Source: Luidia sarsii
Lineage: Eukaryota > Echinodermata > Asteroidea > Paxillosida > Luidiidae
Assembly: GCA_949987565.1 (NCBI GenBank)
Contig: OX465115.1
Coordinates: 3,382,004 to 3,446,003, forward strand
Length of the DNA stretch: 64,000 nucleotides
Direction of reading: 5' to 3'
Positions 1 to 11,810 of the stretch are shown here, one piece after another. Within the stretch, counting starts at the first letter, position 1. The number at the start of each line of letters is the position of its first letter. The translations under genes and the position numbers were made by a program. Below the pieces are notes generated by a model that ran no database searches, was not told the DNA's origin, and saw only the letters and a program-made list of their open reading frames with translations.

Positions 1-636
1 GCCCACACGAAGGGCAAGCGTCCACCTTATTGTGTATTACTGCAAGGGATATGCACAGGGCACAGGGCGCCCTCTATGTCCAAATATGTACCCAATGACT
101 ACGGGATCCGTTGGTGCAAACATTATATAAACAAAAACCGCCAACCCAGTGCTAACCCACGCCGGTCCGGGAGTGATATTTGCACGGTGTTGGCTGACCT
201 ACTGGAGTTGGCCAGCACAGCCCCGAACAGCAAATAATTGCCCTGCATCGCTGCGAGCGATGTCACCCGATCGAAGGCCTTTTGCTTTGTTGATATTATT
301 CTAAAGTCGGGGGAAACGTCCGACCCACCCTTCAATGAGCCAAGGTTATTGTTGTTGTTTTCATTCCTCGTTTACTCTGAGGGGAGGGGGGTGCACACAA
401 GAGCCAATACCCAAAGTTTATCGGAGTGGCAGTGCGTTATCACACGGTGAGGGTGTGGTTGGCTAACACAGGAGAGGGATATTGAGAGACGGACCGTGGA
501 TGAGATGGGGGATAGCATCGGAGAATAGACAGGTTTTGGTCTGAGGGAGGGTCCTTCGGACCGCGGAGAAGCAGTGAGGGTCGAGGAGGGCTGGCTGTGG
601 GGCCACAACAGTCGATCGGACTAAGGGACATAATGG
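1..636. other. No gene recognised
   Basis: Mixed-composition sequence with short open frames on both strands but no domain, RNA or element that I recognise. Confidence 0.6.
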
Positions 637-1065
637 TAAGGAGGAGAGGGAGGATGAGGATGGAGGAGGAAGAAGATGAGGAAAATGAGAAGGATGGGGA
701 GGATGGGGAGGATGGGGAGGATGGGGAGGATGAGGAGGATGAAGAGGATGGGGAGGATGAGGAGGATGGGGAGGACGAGGGGGAGAATGAGGATGCTGGG
801 GAGGAAGAGGATGAGGAGGAGCATATGGGGCATGAGGATGATTAAGAAGGATGGGGAGGATGCGGAGGATGAGATGGATGGAGAGGATGGAGATGATGGG
901 GAGGATGGAGAGGATGGAGAGGATAGGGAGGATAAGGAGGATAAGGAGTATAATAGGAGAATGAGGCGGATGAGGAGGATGAGGAGGATGAGGAGGATGA
1001 GGAGGATGAGGAGGATGGGGAGGATGAGGATGATGGGGAGGATGAGGATGATGGGGATTTCAGGG
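637..1065. repeat. Purine-rich (GGA/TGA)n tract
   Basis: Imperfect ggatga and ggatgg repeats over 430 bp, in near-complete purine/pyrimidine asymmetry. Acidic or Ile/Leu frames through it are repeat translations. Confidence 0.95.
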
Positions 1066-1636
1066 GAAGAAAGAAACAATCCACACGTAGATGACAGAAA
1101 TCTGGAGGTCCTTCACAGTACAGTCATAGTTAGGTTAATAACGATGCCCAGCGTCTCTTGATGCTCTGTAAAAGCGCCGGGGAAGAGCGTTACAGACAAG
1201 GTTGCCTGCCCATAACTTGACACGGATGCATCCGAAAGATTGCTCGGTGATAGTTTCTGCCAAACAGCTGGGTACTTATTCAAGCATCTGCATTATTACC
1301 ACTTGCTTTCTTGGATAACAATGCTCAAAATGTATAGGATAATAACAGCTCTTCTTTGACAGTGTCTGGGTGATGATTGTTTGCTTCGTCATAATGTTGC
1401 CTCGTATTGATAAGGAGGTCTCAACTGCGTCCAACGTTTCCATCCTACCAGGACCTTTCTCTACGGGAAAATGCAAGCCTGCAAAGTTGTTTGTTTGTTT
1501 TTTACTTGCTCTAGACGGCTCTGTGAAATGGGCCCGTGGCTTGTGCCGCGCGTCTGAAGAGGCTCGTCTCGCTTGGGCACGTGTTGGCGCTTAATTAAGA
1601 GACTCCGGGATCTGGGCCCTCGGGTTGTTTGGGCTG
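1066..1636. other. No gene recognised
   Basis: Unique-looking sequence between two simple repeats. Its short frames show no recognisable similarity. Confidence 0.6.
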
Positions 1637-1702
1637 GGACGGGGCGACGGGGCGACGGGGCGACGGGGCGACGGGCGACGGGCGACGGGCGACGGGCGAC
1701 GG
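1637..1702. repeat. (GCGACGGG)n minisatellite
   Basis: Four gcgacggg units followed by 7-base cgacggg units, GC-rich and G-quadruplex-prone. Confidence 0.9.
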
Positions 1703-1902
1703 CGAGGCCTCGCGAAGGTTGACCCCACGGTGCGCGTGTACGTATATAGGGAGGGCCAACAGCCAACGGCTCAATACATTCACCCCACACCATCCCCCGC
1801 TCTCCTTGATTAGGTCGGATCTGATGAAACGGAGGTGTTCGGGGAAAATCAACATGTACGTGGGCGCGAACAGATTAACCTGTTATCTGTGTGACCTCTC
1901 CT

Positions 1903-2465
1903 CCTGGTCTCCCCTTTCCCTGTCCCTCTCGATCTCTCCCTCTCTTCCTCTCCCGCTCCCCAACCTTCTCCCTCTTCCCTCTGCCTCTGCCTCTGCATCT
2001 CCCTTTCGCTCTGCCTCTGCCTTTGCCTTTGCCTCTGCCTGTGCTTGTGCCTGTGCCTGTGCCTGTGCATGTTCCTCTGTCTCTGCCTCTGCCTCTGCCT
2101 CTCCCTGTTCCTCTCCCTCTCCTTTTTCCTCTCGATGTTCCTCTTCCTCTCCCTCTTCCTCTCTCCCTCTCCCTCTCCATCTCCCTCTCCCACTCCCTCT
2201 CTCCCTCCCTCTCCCTCTCCCTCTCCCTCTCCCCTCCCTCTCCCTCTCCCTCTCCCTCTCCCTCTCCCTCTCCCTCTCCATCTCCCTCTCCCACTCCCTC
2301 TCCCCCTCCCTCTCCCTCTCCCTCTCCCTCTCCCTCTCCCTCTCCCTCTCCCTCTCCCTCTCCCTCTCCCTCTCCCTCTCCTTCTCCCTCTCCCTCTCCA
2401 TCTCCCTCCCATCCCCCTCCCCTCCCCTCCCCCACTCCCTCTACTTCTCCCTCTTTCCCCCATCC
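1903..2465. repeat. (CTCTCC)n/(CTCTGC)n tract
   Basis: Pyrimidine hexamer repeat, starting with mixed tgcctc units and passing into long ctctcc runs. The reading frames in it are not genes. Confidence 0.95.
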
Positions 2466-3028
2466 CCCCGGAGCGAAGCATAGCTAAGCGTACCGTGGCA
2501 TAAACCGGCCACAGGGTTACAAGCTTCGGGTCCCCCCGGACATGCCTCCCACGGTAGATTGGAGACAGTTACACCGTGTGTCTCGTCGTTTGCCTCGGGT
2601 GGGATACGGCGAAAACTGCTCAGCCCAGCCAAGGGGCATTGCGTCCTAATTGAAGAAGCGGGCCTGCCTACAGGTTTCCATCCTGGGATGGGGGTGCTAT
2701 TTTCCGCGGTTTACCAGTTGTCGTGCGTTTTGGTGTGCGGCCGTACTCCATACTGTTTGGGTGTTAATCTAACGCCTACGATTTTTTTGGGGCGGACTAC
2801 TGTAGCACTAAATCGTTGTGACCCGGGGGTTGTGATCGTCTGCCATATTGAAGCAGAGAAATGTCTTAATCTCTTAAAGTATTCTGTGGATGGGAAAAAA
2901 CCCACAACATTCTACAAGCCCTACCAGGATCGAAACATTAGACCTTCTCATTTTGAATTCGGTTTAATATTGGATTTGGTTATGAATTCGGTTCGATTTA
3001 ACCAAGTACTCGTGCGTTTCCGCAGCTC
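2466..3028. other. No gene; open frame 2559-3236 judged chance
   Basis: A 225-codon frame starts at 2559 but has no recognisable domain and overlaps degenerate foldback arms at 2921 and 3213 and a repeat arm at 3029. It is unlikely to be a gene. Confidence 0.55.
2921..2960 (+). mobile_element. Degenerate foldback arm
   Basis: ctaccaggatcgaaacatta then gaccttctcattttgaa matches the right arm (ctaggatcgaaacgtcaggc, then ccactaaattttgaa) with several substitutions. Confidence 0.45.
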
Positions 3029-3095
3029 ATGCACTTTTTTTCAGAACCAAACCTTTTCCTTTAAGAGATACATGTGTCACCGCAAACCTTCCTAT
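3029..3095 (+). mobile_element. Single arm of the histone-stem-loop repeat family
   Basis: gcactttttttcagaacc, then tttaagagataca and gtgtcaccgcaaaccttcct, in the same order and spacing as 40594-40659. The stem is broken here. No second arm is seen. Confidence 0.55.
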
Positions 3096-3212
3096 ATTGA
3101 TTCACCCACCATGCAAAGCCTTAAGTCTTATTTAGCTCATGCACTAATTGTCCATAAAATAAAAACCTTTGTTGGATTGTGCTTCTGTCCTGCGGTTGAA
3201 ATGAACGGCTTG

Positions 3213-3258
3213 GTGAAAGGTCCTGATATAGGATAAAATGTCAGGCCCTCTAAATCTC
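3213..3258 (+). mobile_element. Degenerate foldback arm
   Basis: gtgaaaggtcctgatatagg then ataaaatgtcaggccctctaa follows the right arm of the foldback family (gaaaggtcctgctaggatcg, then aaacgtcaggcccac). Confidence 0.5.
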
Positions 3259-4230
3259 GATGAAAAGTGAGCGATTGGGTTTTCCAACTCTTCGGGAATA
3301 GAATCCTCTGGGTGGTTTTTTTTTCGGAAGTGATGGGACTTTGACTGTGGATATGCAGCCTCAATGCATTTGTCACCTTCGCGGCATGGATAGAGTGACA
3401 GTCGAAAAAAAAAGGAGATAAAGTAACTGTTGGCGCTTGCCAGAAGTGCGTTTAAATCACGCACGAGACCTACTTGCAGCGTCGGCCCACGACGGGGCCG
3501 GTCCGTTCTGGCACGGCTCAACAAACGCGCATTTTACGGTCGTCAGTAAAACCCAGGGACTATCGTCGCCAAAGCCTTTTCAAGAAAGAACCGACATTAC
3601 CTCTATCCCTCTCCTCCTGTCATCTCGATCTCACTTAGGGGGGGGGGTGAGTTCTGAAGCTGGATTGACGGCCCCCTCCCGGGTACTTCACACGGTAAAG
3701 CTGCCGTTATAGTCCGTTGAGTTTTAACATCGGGCATGACTTGTACGGAGCACTATCGAAGGATGCGGCCATTGAACTGAAAGTAGGCAATGGAGCCTGT
3801 TGTGACGAGCGTGAAAAATGGGGGTTTGTTTTGTCTTTCTCTCAATCGTGCATGGACGCGCCTGAGTTTCGATGGGATACGGTATGGAAACTACAAACTC
3901 AAATGTGCGGGTTGCCTACGAACGGTGTTTACATGGGTAGGCCTACCGTTAATGCCCATAATCTGTACGGATGGTAAGCGTGGCATGTCATTTTGCTTGT
4001 CAGCGAACAATCAAAGGAACGGAAAACCTACTCGCACGATAGTAATTAGGCCTACTACATGTACTACTCTTTGGTATGTAAATCACATTATCTACCAAAC
4101 AAATTAAAAGCTGGGAAGGCAAGTCACCATATCAGGACATCAATGTCACTGAGTGGACAGGGCGAGCCTGCCACGTTACAGTGATCGATCACATGACCAT
4201 TTGAAAAAAAATTATGCAAATTCACCCAAA
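3259..4230. other. No gene recognised
   Basis: Mixed sequence with a G run at 3638-3647. Short frames only. Confidence 0.6.
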
Positions 4231-4528
4231 ACAAGGCTAAAAAGCCACTCAAGGTTAAGAGCTAAGGAAAGAAGGAGATAGAGGGGGACCCAGAAAGGCT
4301 TGAGATCGGAATTGGCATTCCTTTTAAAATGGGCAAGATAATTTAGGCTGGGGGAAAACAAGAACCAGGAAGGGAATTCCAGATTGAGGCAGAACGAGGG
4401 AAGAAGCCGTTCCGATACCTCTCCGTTCTACACCTTGTCATAGATAGAGTGTGCGGGTGAGGCAAACAGCCTGGTTGCTCGCCTAAATGTCCTAACCGGG
4501 GGACCAGGTTGCCAAGAGCAGAGGAACA
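4231..4528 (-). mobile_element. LINE 3'-end fragment
   Basis: The minus strand encodes a typical RT C-terminal tail, RTERYRNGFFPRSASIWNSLP, here within a short frame. The same 300 bp recurs at 16367-16680 in the same orientation, so both are 5'-truncated copies of one LINE family that differs from the intact element at 11.8 kb. Confidence 0.65.
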
Positions 4529-5164
4529 CACTTGTTTCAGTCATTTCATTCGGAATGTTCCACTTGTATACAAGAGCACCCTCGAATCCTAGAATTCTCA
4601 TCTTCTGAAGAAAAAGAAACATCCCCGCTGTGACGTGTATTTCTTCATGTTCAATCCTGGAAGCTATTGAAAATAAACCGAAGAAATCCGAAAGCAGTTT
4701 TAAATTGAGATCTTCCTTCCGCGGGCAAAGGACGTCACTACATTGTATACTCACCTTTTCAGCCAGAACAGACCGAGGCCTGCCAATAAGCTGACACGGA
4801 AAACGGGAATCCCGTGTGGCTCACGGGGTTTCGAGAACCACCGCTGTCTATGATGATTGGACTGAAACTGGGGGGACCAAGTCGGCAAGAGCAGAGGAAC
4901 ACCCTCCATGGAAATAACAACATGAGTCGGGACTTCACCACGTGGACAGAGATGTGAGTATACGCAAAAGCCCCACTGCAAATCGGCCTGCAGCAGACTG
5001 TATAATTTCGAAGGCTTTCCATGGAAGGTTGAAGGCAGGGGGTTTGCATAACCAGTCTGTAATCTATATTTACAGTTTAAGCAGACTCTGCCTTGTCGAC
5101 CTTTCCTTGGCTTCTCGTCAAACGGGCGCGGTGGTTTAGAACAAACTGACTGACACTTCTTGCG
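4529..5164. other. No gene; small LINE piece only
   Basis: Apart from the LINE piece at 4868-4916, nothing is recognised. Confidence 0.55.
4868..4916 (-). mobile_element. Short LINE fragment
   Basis: gggggaccaagtcggcaaga, then gcagaggaacaccctccatg, matches 16630-16675. It is a separate piece of the same LINE family found at 4.2 and 16.4 kb. Confidence 0.5.
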
Positions 5165-5400
5165 TAAACAATCGCTCGCTCACTCACCTCCGTATAGTCT
5201 TACCGGCCGTTGGTACATCGCTGCATGAACCTCCTCCACTCTCCCCTAACCTTGGTCTTCCCTATCAGGTCGTATAATTAGCGTGTTGGTTCATTCCCTT
5301 ACATCATCCAGTCACTGTCTCCCGGGTCTGCCTCTTTTGTTTCGACACTCTGTTAAACCCTTTTTATAGCTCCATGGTTAAACCCTAGTGTTATGTCCTT
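5165..5400 (-). mobile_element. LINE reverse-transcriptase C-terminal fragment
   Basis: The minus strand reads LDDVRE, then a stop where the 27.4-kb copy has Trp, then sequence for GKTKVRGEWRRF-like residues, the usual RT tail pattern (RGRPxxxWLDDVxEW). It is an inverted relative of 27360-27570. Confidence 0.6.
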
Positions 5401-5444
5401 TGCTAAATTGTGTTTTGCGTAAACGATCCCTGAAAATACCAAAG

Positions 5445-5535
5445 AGAAAATTGGCGGAGAGGGACTTGAACCCGGAACATCCGGACTCGCCTACCAGTCC
5501 TCAACCACCTCGGGGCCTTGCAGTGGGAAGCTCGC
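5445..5535 (-). repeat. tRNA-like sequence (Leu/Ser-like SINE or pseudogene)
   Basis: The minus strand reads ggccccgaggtggttgagga (A-box-like, as in Leu/Ser tRNAs) followed by ccgggttcaagtccctctcc, which contains a perfect B box (GGTTCAAGTCC, 5462-5472). The acceptor stem does not close, so I call it tRNA-derived rather than a gene. Confidence 0.55.
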
Positions 5536-5939
5536 CAGCTATCCTTGCTGAGGTGGGGGCGCCCTTCAGAAGCATTTGACAATCAGACCCGCGGGGGGGG
5601 GGGACTGTGAAATGGAACCCACTTAAGCGGATGTTGTTGAATTAAGCGCGGACAGCGTGGTATAGGCGAGCGGGTGTTTGCGTGTAGTCTATACGTGCGG
5701 GGAAATAGCTTAATCAGATCGACAGCAATGCGCGGGACTGATTGTGTCATCATGATCAGCGGGTGGGGGGGGGGTGGGAGCCAGGCAAGTTCCGACCTGT
5801 TCCCGGCCCGACGCTAACAAGCTAAAGCTCGCCCCATCATTCCCCTTTACAAACTGCACCATTTCCCCCACGAACAAATCAATTACTTCGACCCCACCCC
5901 ACTTAAGCTGATCCTGATAAGACCGACGGGGTGATCGAG
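5536..5939. other. No gene recognised
   Basis: G runs at about 5592 and 5765. No open frame of note. Confidence 0.6.
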
Positions 5940-6412
5940 AGGGTGGGGGTGAGCGGAGGAGAGACGAAACGAGACACGGGGAAAGATAGATCTAGAGACG
6001 GAGAGAGTGAGAGAGTGGGAGCGGGAAGATAATAGAGCTAGAGAGAGACAGGAAGAGAGAGAAAGGGAGAGACAGACACATCAGGGAGCGAGAGAGGGTG
6101 TACAAGGGGAGAGATATAGGGAAAGGGAGAGAGTTGAGAGAGGTAGAGGTTGAGAGAGGGAGAGATACACGGAAGAAATGGAGAGTCGAGAGAGAACGAG
6201 AGAAGGGAGGGAGATGTTGGGGAGAGGGGAAAGAGGGGGGCTGGGGGAGCGGAGAGAGACAGAGAGGAGAGGGGTGAAAGAAGGAGAGAGAGGGAGAAGA
6301 GGAGAGAGGGGAGAGGAGGTGAGAGAGGGAGAGAGGAGGATAGAGGGAAGAAAGGAGGGGAAGGGGGAACGGAGATTGCCGGAGAGAGAAATAGACGGAG
6401 AAAGAAAAATGA
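5940..6412. repeat. GAGA-rich purine tract
   Basis: Imperfect gagaga and gggaga repeat. Very few pyrimidines on the plus strand. Confidence 0.9.
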
Positions 6413-6642
6413 GGTTATCTCAGGACATCTGGGGAAGTTCGTGGGGATTTGTGTGGGTCTGCGTGCACAAGGACACCTTTGGCAGGGATTTCTATCCAGC
6501 GTAATTGATTTTTTGATGGACTGCATTTGAAAATGTCGAAGAAGCATAACCTGAGCCGAGTGTACCCACCATCGGGGATACACGGATTAAGACCTGTCTC
6601 CTTCGACACGTACCCCTCGAAGACATTAAAACTGTTCTAGTT

Positions 6643-7232
6643 TGTCACCTCCTCCTCCTTCTCCTTCTCCTTCTCCTCCTCCTCCTATCCATCCTCCTCC
6701 TCCTCTCCCTGCTCCTCCTCCTCCCCCTCCTTCTCATTCTTTCTTCATCTTCTTCATCTCATCCTCATCCCCCTCCTCCTGCTCCTCTTTCTCCTTCATC
6801 TTCTTCTTCTTCATCATCTTCTTCTTCTTCTCATCATCCTACTCCTCTTCCCCTCCTCCTCCTTCTCCTCCTCTTTCTCCACCTCCTCCTTATCCTTCTT
6901 CTTCTTCTTCATGTACGTCTCCTCCTTCTAATCTTCAATCTCTTCTATTTTTCCCTTTTCTTTGTCTTCTTCTTCCCCTCCTCCTTATCCTCCCCTCCTC
7001 CTCCTTCCCCTCCTCTGTCTCCTCCTCATCCTCCTTCTCCTTCTCTTTCTCCTTCTCCTCCTCCTTGTTATCTTCTTCTTCTTCTTCTTCTGCTTCCCCT
7101 CCTTCTCCCCATCTCCAACTCCTCCCCTTCATCTTTCTCCTTCTCCTTCTCCTTCTCCTCCTCCTCCTCATTCTCTTCTTATTTTTCTTATTCTTCTTTG
7201 TCTTCTTTGTCTTATTATTAAGATTACTATTC
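6643..7232. repeat. (TCC/TTC)n pyrimidine tract
   Basis: Imperfect tcctcc and ttcttc triplets over 590 bp, with little else. Confidence 0.95.
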
Positions 7233-7696
7233 GTCCGCCAGTGGCTTCTTAAAAGGCTTTCGGTAGATTTCGGCGCCAAAATCTGAGGGTGCCCGGGAAG
7301 ATCCACAGAGGGCACGACGGTGGATGGTAAATGTGAGGGGCTATAACCCGGGATTTGGGGAGATTTGGAAACCCTCGACCGGTTGTCGGTTTGACGGCAC
7401 TCAGAGGGGAACAAGACGGACTGCCGACGAGATTTTGATGACAGGAAAGGCAACTGCATCAAATATGTCCAAGTTCCATCTAACCCTCGGGCCACTTGTT
7501 AGATCGAGCGCCACCGAGACTGACGTGAGGGCAGATCTGCCACAAAGACTGCCCGCGCGGCATATTGCTCTCCCTTCTGCCGACACCAAAGCTCGCACTC
7601 CATAAGAACCTACGGCAATGAATTCGTCTGCCAAACTCACCATGAGAGCTCGTGATAATTTCCCGCTTAGATCCCGTGAACATGAGGTAACTCAAT
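7233..7696. other. No gene recognised
   Basis: Mixed sequence with short frames and no recognised element. Confidence 0.55.
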
Positions 7697-7886
7697 CTAA
7701 CCGGCATTGAAACCACAATTAACCACACATTGTTTTTCCTGTGGGAGGATAAGGGCCATACACCAGGACATACCACAGCGTGGTTTTTGTGGTATCCCGG
7801 GGTATGTGAGCCTGCACCCCTGAGGGCACTGTGTTAAATTGCGGTATACAGTGTGTGTCCTGTGCGGGAGGTGCAAAACGTTAGGA
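7697..7886 (-). repeat. ~190-bp repeat, copy A (uninterrupted)
   Basis: Reverse-complement copy of the repeat split by the LINE at 11.8-16.05 kb. It shows the empty target site (cacctcccgcacagga joined directly to cacacactgtatacc on the minus strand). A tRNA-like SINE abuts its 3' edge at 7887. Confidence 0.85.
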
Positions 7887-7985
7887 TAAAATGGCAAAGA
7901 ACGCTTTAACTGGACCTGGACTTGGACCCGAGACCTCTGGTTTTGCGTACCAGCGCTCCTACCATCTGAGCTATCCAGCCCACAG
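7887..7985 (-). repeat. tRNA-derived SINE-like copy (Cys-like head)
   Basis: On the minus strand this reads gggctggatagctcagatgg, a perfect Pol III A box (TRGYNNARNNGG form), then a D stem GCTC/GAGC, an anticodon-type stem CTGGT/ACCAG around a 7-base loop, a degraded B box, and a tail ending ttctttgccattttatcc. The loop has C instead of U at position 33 and the acceptor stem is broken, so it is not a functional tRNA. Related copies lie at 23.94, 41.42 and 42.24-42.77 kb. Confidence 0.75.
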
Positions 7986-8269
7986 ATAAAACCTCTCTCA
8001 AAGACATAGAACTGGGCATTATCATGGTGAACTTCACTACAACAAAAGGTAGGCCGCCCTTTGGGCAATATCGAATAATTTTATCCGATTACCAGCGCTC
8101 ATTGGCATTTTAATTGATAAATAACATTGTATTTGGTAGCAGCCATTTTTCAGACTGCGTTGGTAAGAATCGACCACTCACAGCATTCGTGATGAAACTA
8201 AAACAAATGACAGCGAAGGTAATTTACCAAAATACACCGTTACATTTTCACAAGGAAAAATCACGACGT

Positions 8270-8570
8270 TCACAGTGTTATATCTTGAATTCAAAATGTT
8301 ATGTATATTGATATTCAACATTTTATATACTGATATTCACAGTGTGGTATCTTGATTGTATAGTATTCACTATGTGGTATTTGTGTATTCACAGTACCGT
8401 AGAGTCTCTTGATTGTATAGTATTCACATTATTATATTTTGGTATTCACAGTAGGGTATCATGATTGGTATGATATATAAAATGTGGTATTTTTGCATTA
8501 AAAGTAGTAGGGTATCTTGATTATATATTATAGTATTCAAATGTGTTATTTGGGTATGTAACATATATCT
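8270..8570. repeat. AT-rich degenerate minisatellite, left part
   Basis: Repeated phrases gatattcacagtgtggtatc and ttgattgtatagtattcac at roughly 45-60 bp intervals. Similar phrases (gatatccatagtgc) resume at 8774, beyond the foldback at 8577-8679. Confidence 0.6.
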
Positions 8571-8576
8571 TATCCC

Positions 8577-8679
8577 AAAATTTAGTGGGCCTGACGTTTC
8601 GATCCTAGAAGGACCTTTCTCAAAGGCCTTTGTGAAAGGTCCTGCTAGGATCGAAACGTCAGCAGGCCCACTAAATTTT
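8577..8679. mobile_element. Foldback element, copy 1
   Basis: Near-perfect 103-bp palindrome with arms aaaatttagtgggcctgacg and onward, meeting at aaaggccttt. The right arm has a 3-base insertion (agc). Same family as 17484 and 58410. The flank ttggtaatgttagtcagtaa is the reverse of the flank shared by the other copies. Confidence 0.85.
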
Positions 8680-9244
8680 GAAATTTGAATTTTGGTAATG
8701 TTAGTCAGTAAACAGTTTGCGACATGTTCTTATATCACATACCGGAATATCTTATCCACAAGATCATATTTTGATATCCATAGTGCAATATCCCTGTTGC
8801 AGTTTGGGAACCGAAATGATTGCGTGGAAAGCACTTTCGAAGAGCAGAGACTACAAAAATAACTTTCAACTCGAGTCATCAGTCATGCACACGCATCGCC
8901 GCAGCGAGAAGGCGAGAAGGCGAGAAGGCATCTCGCTCGTGGCCTCGGGAGGTTGTCGACGGACCCGTCCCCCGTACACTCCTCCCCGGTTTCCCGGAGA
9001 GGGGAAGAGGGAGGGGGAGGGAGCGGGAAGAGGTGGGAGGGCAGGGGGGCGCGGCTCGTTCGTGCCGACCGGCGTGCGCGAGGCACGCGCGCCCACCACG
9101 TGCGCGGGGTGTCCGCGTCGACACCGCCCGGCTCTCGCCGGGGATCTGTCGGGTGGGAGTCCTGTCACTAAGCCCCCATTTATAGGGTCGAGGCGACTCA
9201 TTGGGGAAGGGCAAGGCTACCGTGCGTGGGGGAAAGCACGCCTC
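8680..9244. other. Foldback flank, minisatellite remnant, then a GC-rich block
   Basis: 8688-8720 is the foldback flank in inverse, 8735-8800 continues the AT-rich minisatellite, and 8940-9170 is GC-rich with many CpG. Frames there have no recognised domain. Confidence 0.5.
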
Positions 9245-10000
9245 CATCTCTGTCTTTGTCTCTGTCTCACTCTTCTCTCTCTATATCGCTCTCTTCCCCT
9301 TCTCTTTCCCTCCGTCGTCTGCGTCTCTCCCTCCTCTCCCCGTCACCCCCCCCCCTTGCCACCTCTCCCCTTCCTCTCGTCCTCTCGTCTACACATTTCC
9401 GTCCCTTCCTCTCTCCTCTGTTTCCCTCTACCCTCCCCCACCCTTCCTTCCTTCCTTCCTTCCTTCCTTCCAAGCCTTGCCTCTGCCCCTCTCATTCTGC
9501 CCCTGCCTCTGAATCTGCCTCTGAATCTGCATCTACCCCACTCTCTGCCTCTGCCTCTGTCTGTTTCACACTCTGCCTCTGTCTCTGCATCTGCCTCGCC
9601 CTCTGCCTCTTAACAATATGCTTTCTAACTCTGCCTCTTACTCTACCTCTCACTTTGCCTCTCACTCTACCTCCCACTCTGCCTCTCACTCTGTCTCTCT
9701 GTCTCTCTGTCTCTCTGCCTCTTTGCCCCTCTACCTCACTGCCTCTCCGTCTCTCCGTCTCTCTGCCTCACTGCCTCACTGCTTCTTTGACTCTCTGCCT
9801 CTCTGCCTATCTGTCTCTACCTCTCTGTATCTGCCTCTCTGACTCTCTGCCTCACTGCCTCACTGCTTCTTTGACTCTCTGCCTCTGCCTATCTGTCTCT
9901 GCCTCTCTGTATCTGCCTCTCTGACTCTCTGCATCACTGCATCTCTGCATCACTGCCTGTCTGCCTATCTGACAAGTATCTGCCTCTCTGCCTCTCCATG
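9245..10000. repeat. (CTCTGC)n-type tract with 84-bp period
   Basis: Pyrimidine-rich repeat including (cttc)n near 9450. From 9761 to about 9930 an 84-bp unit containing ctgcctcactgcttctttga is repeated twice. Confidence 0.9.
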
Positions 10001-10484
10001 CGAATCTCGCAAGACTCACACGCTGTCCAAGACACAAAGTTAGCGGCTCTACTAATAGTCACGCAGGCTCACCCTGGCTACATTACCAGCAATCGTGCCG
10101 CCACAAAATCTCCTGTTGCGATGGCTCCACTGCATTAACCATTCGCACAGACGGTCTCCCACATCACCCCCTTTAATATCGCCTAAACCTTTGCAACACG
10201 TGCGCGAGCAAACGAGTCGGATTGCGCTGAAATCCCCGCTATTCCTCCCCGTCAGCGTGGATTTCGTCTCCGGTGAACGGTTCCGCGGAAGTCATTGCCT
10301 TCGGTCCCCGGCGTGCAAGCCCGCCGATTGACCCGAGAGTTCGGCCGATGCGAGCGTGCGAACGGCAAACACGATATTCCCCAACGGCACGGACGAGGAG
10401 GCAGCGGGAACGCGCGGGTCGCCCATCCGCCGCTCTCCCGCTCTGCTCAACCCCCCCCCCCCCACCCAATCACTTGCACCACAG
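10001..10484. other. No gene recognised; CpG-rich
   Basis: 10200-10440 is rich in CG dinucleotides and followed by a C run. No recognisable coding domain. Confidence 0.5.
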
Positions 10485-10860
10485 CACACAGACAGAGACA
10501 GCGACAGACAAAGAGAGACCGATACAGACAGAGATGGAGTGGCAGAGAGAGAGACAGAGAGACAAACAGGACAGAGACAGACAGAGGGACACTGAGGGGC
10601 AGAGGGACAGAGAGAGAAACAGAGAGAGACAATGAAAGAGAGAGGGAAAGAATCAGACACACAGACAGAAACAGCGACAAACAAAGGGAGACCGATAAAG
10701 ACAGACAGAGTGACCGGAAGAGAGACAGAGAAGACAGAGGGGACAGCGATACAGAGGGGAAAGAGAGAGGAAAAACCAAAAGACAGAGGGAGATAGAAAC
10801 CGAGAGAGACTGATAAAGACAGAGGACCAGAGAGACTAAGAGGCGGGGACCAGCACTGTA
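10485..10860. repeat. (GAGACA)n tract
   Basis: Imperfect agagacagag repeat. Frames through it translate as Arg/Gln/Glu or Leu/Ser runs. Confidence 0.9.
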
Positions 10861-11781
10861 AGACCGATGGTGGTAAAGACAAAGAGATAAAGACAAAGCA
10901 AGAGAGGAAAGGGATACCCAACAGCATAGAACATATGTAATGCACACCGTTCAACTATATATTTTCGGTGGTAGCACTATCGTTAGTTGCACTTTATCAT
11001 TTGAAAGTAATCAGGCATACACTAATAGAGGAGACCCGCTAGAGATATCATTATAATTGTCCGTGCACTTCTGTGTGCTAGGGAGTATTGAAAGAAAGCA
11101 CCTTCGCACGCTGTTAATAACCGACCTATGCTGGCATCCAAGCGCGCACCCTTTTGAATATTCGAGTTTTAATTCTTCTGAGTGAGAAACGCAGTTCAGC
11201 CTTGCCAGCGCGGTTGCCTTGAAATGAAATGAACCAGTTCCAATAACAGAATAACGGCGTTCAAAAAAACGAAATGTGCGTTTCGATCATGTGAATCCGT
11301 CCGTAGAAAAGCAACTTGTTTTTCTCTCCGAACCAAAAAAAAATGGTTCTGATGAGTTTTGCTTTTGGCTATACACGTGGTATCCCATGGAGATCCGCAC
11401 GCCGTAGTGCCGAGCATTGAGGAGATACTACCGGAATGCAGCGCGTGGTGGTGTTGATTTTATTTCAGCCTTGTCCACGTTTGTTTGTGCCTGGCCGAGT
11501 TGTCTCCTGGCTGCAGGAACCTTTCCCCCCTTCAATGTTCAATGCTTGTGGGGACAACCCCCCCCCCGCCGCCCCATAACAAAATTATAAAATCCGCGAG
11601 GGTCTTCCACTATACAGTTCCTGAAAATTGCAAGAGAACACCTCAATGAAACGAACGTGTCTGTGGTTATATATCGGTGCTCCAATTTCAAGGTTCGGTC
11701 GTTGCTATCATCATGTATGGAATAGTTATGGAACGCTGTAGGCCTACCCACCAACATCAGGTTCTTCTTTTCAGAACCTCA
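10861..11781. other. No gene recognised
   Basis: AT-leaning sequence upstream of the repeat split by the LINE. No element identified. Confidence 0.55.
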
Positions 11782-11810
11782 TCCTAACGCTTTGCACCTC
11801 CCGCACAGGA

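Noticed and set aside
1629..2483. 284-codon plus-strand frame
   Set aside because: It runs from a GACGGG minisatellite through a CTCTCC tract; low-complexity translation with no domain.
2559..3236. 225-codon frame
   Set aside because: No recognisable domain, and it overlaps decayed repeat arms; most likely chance.
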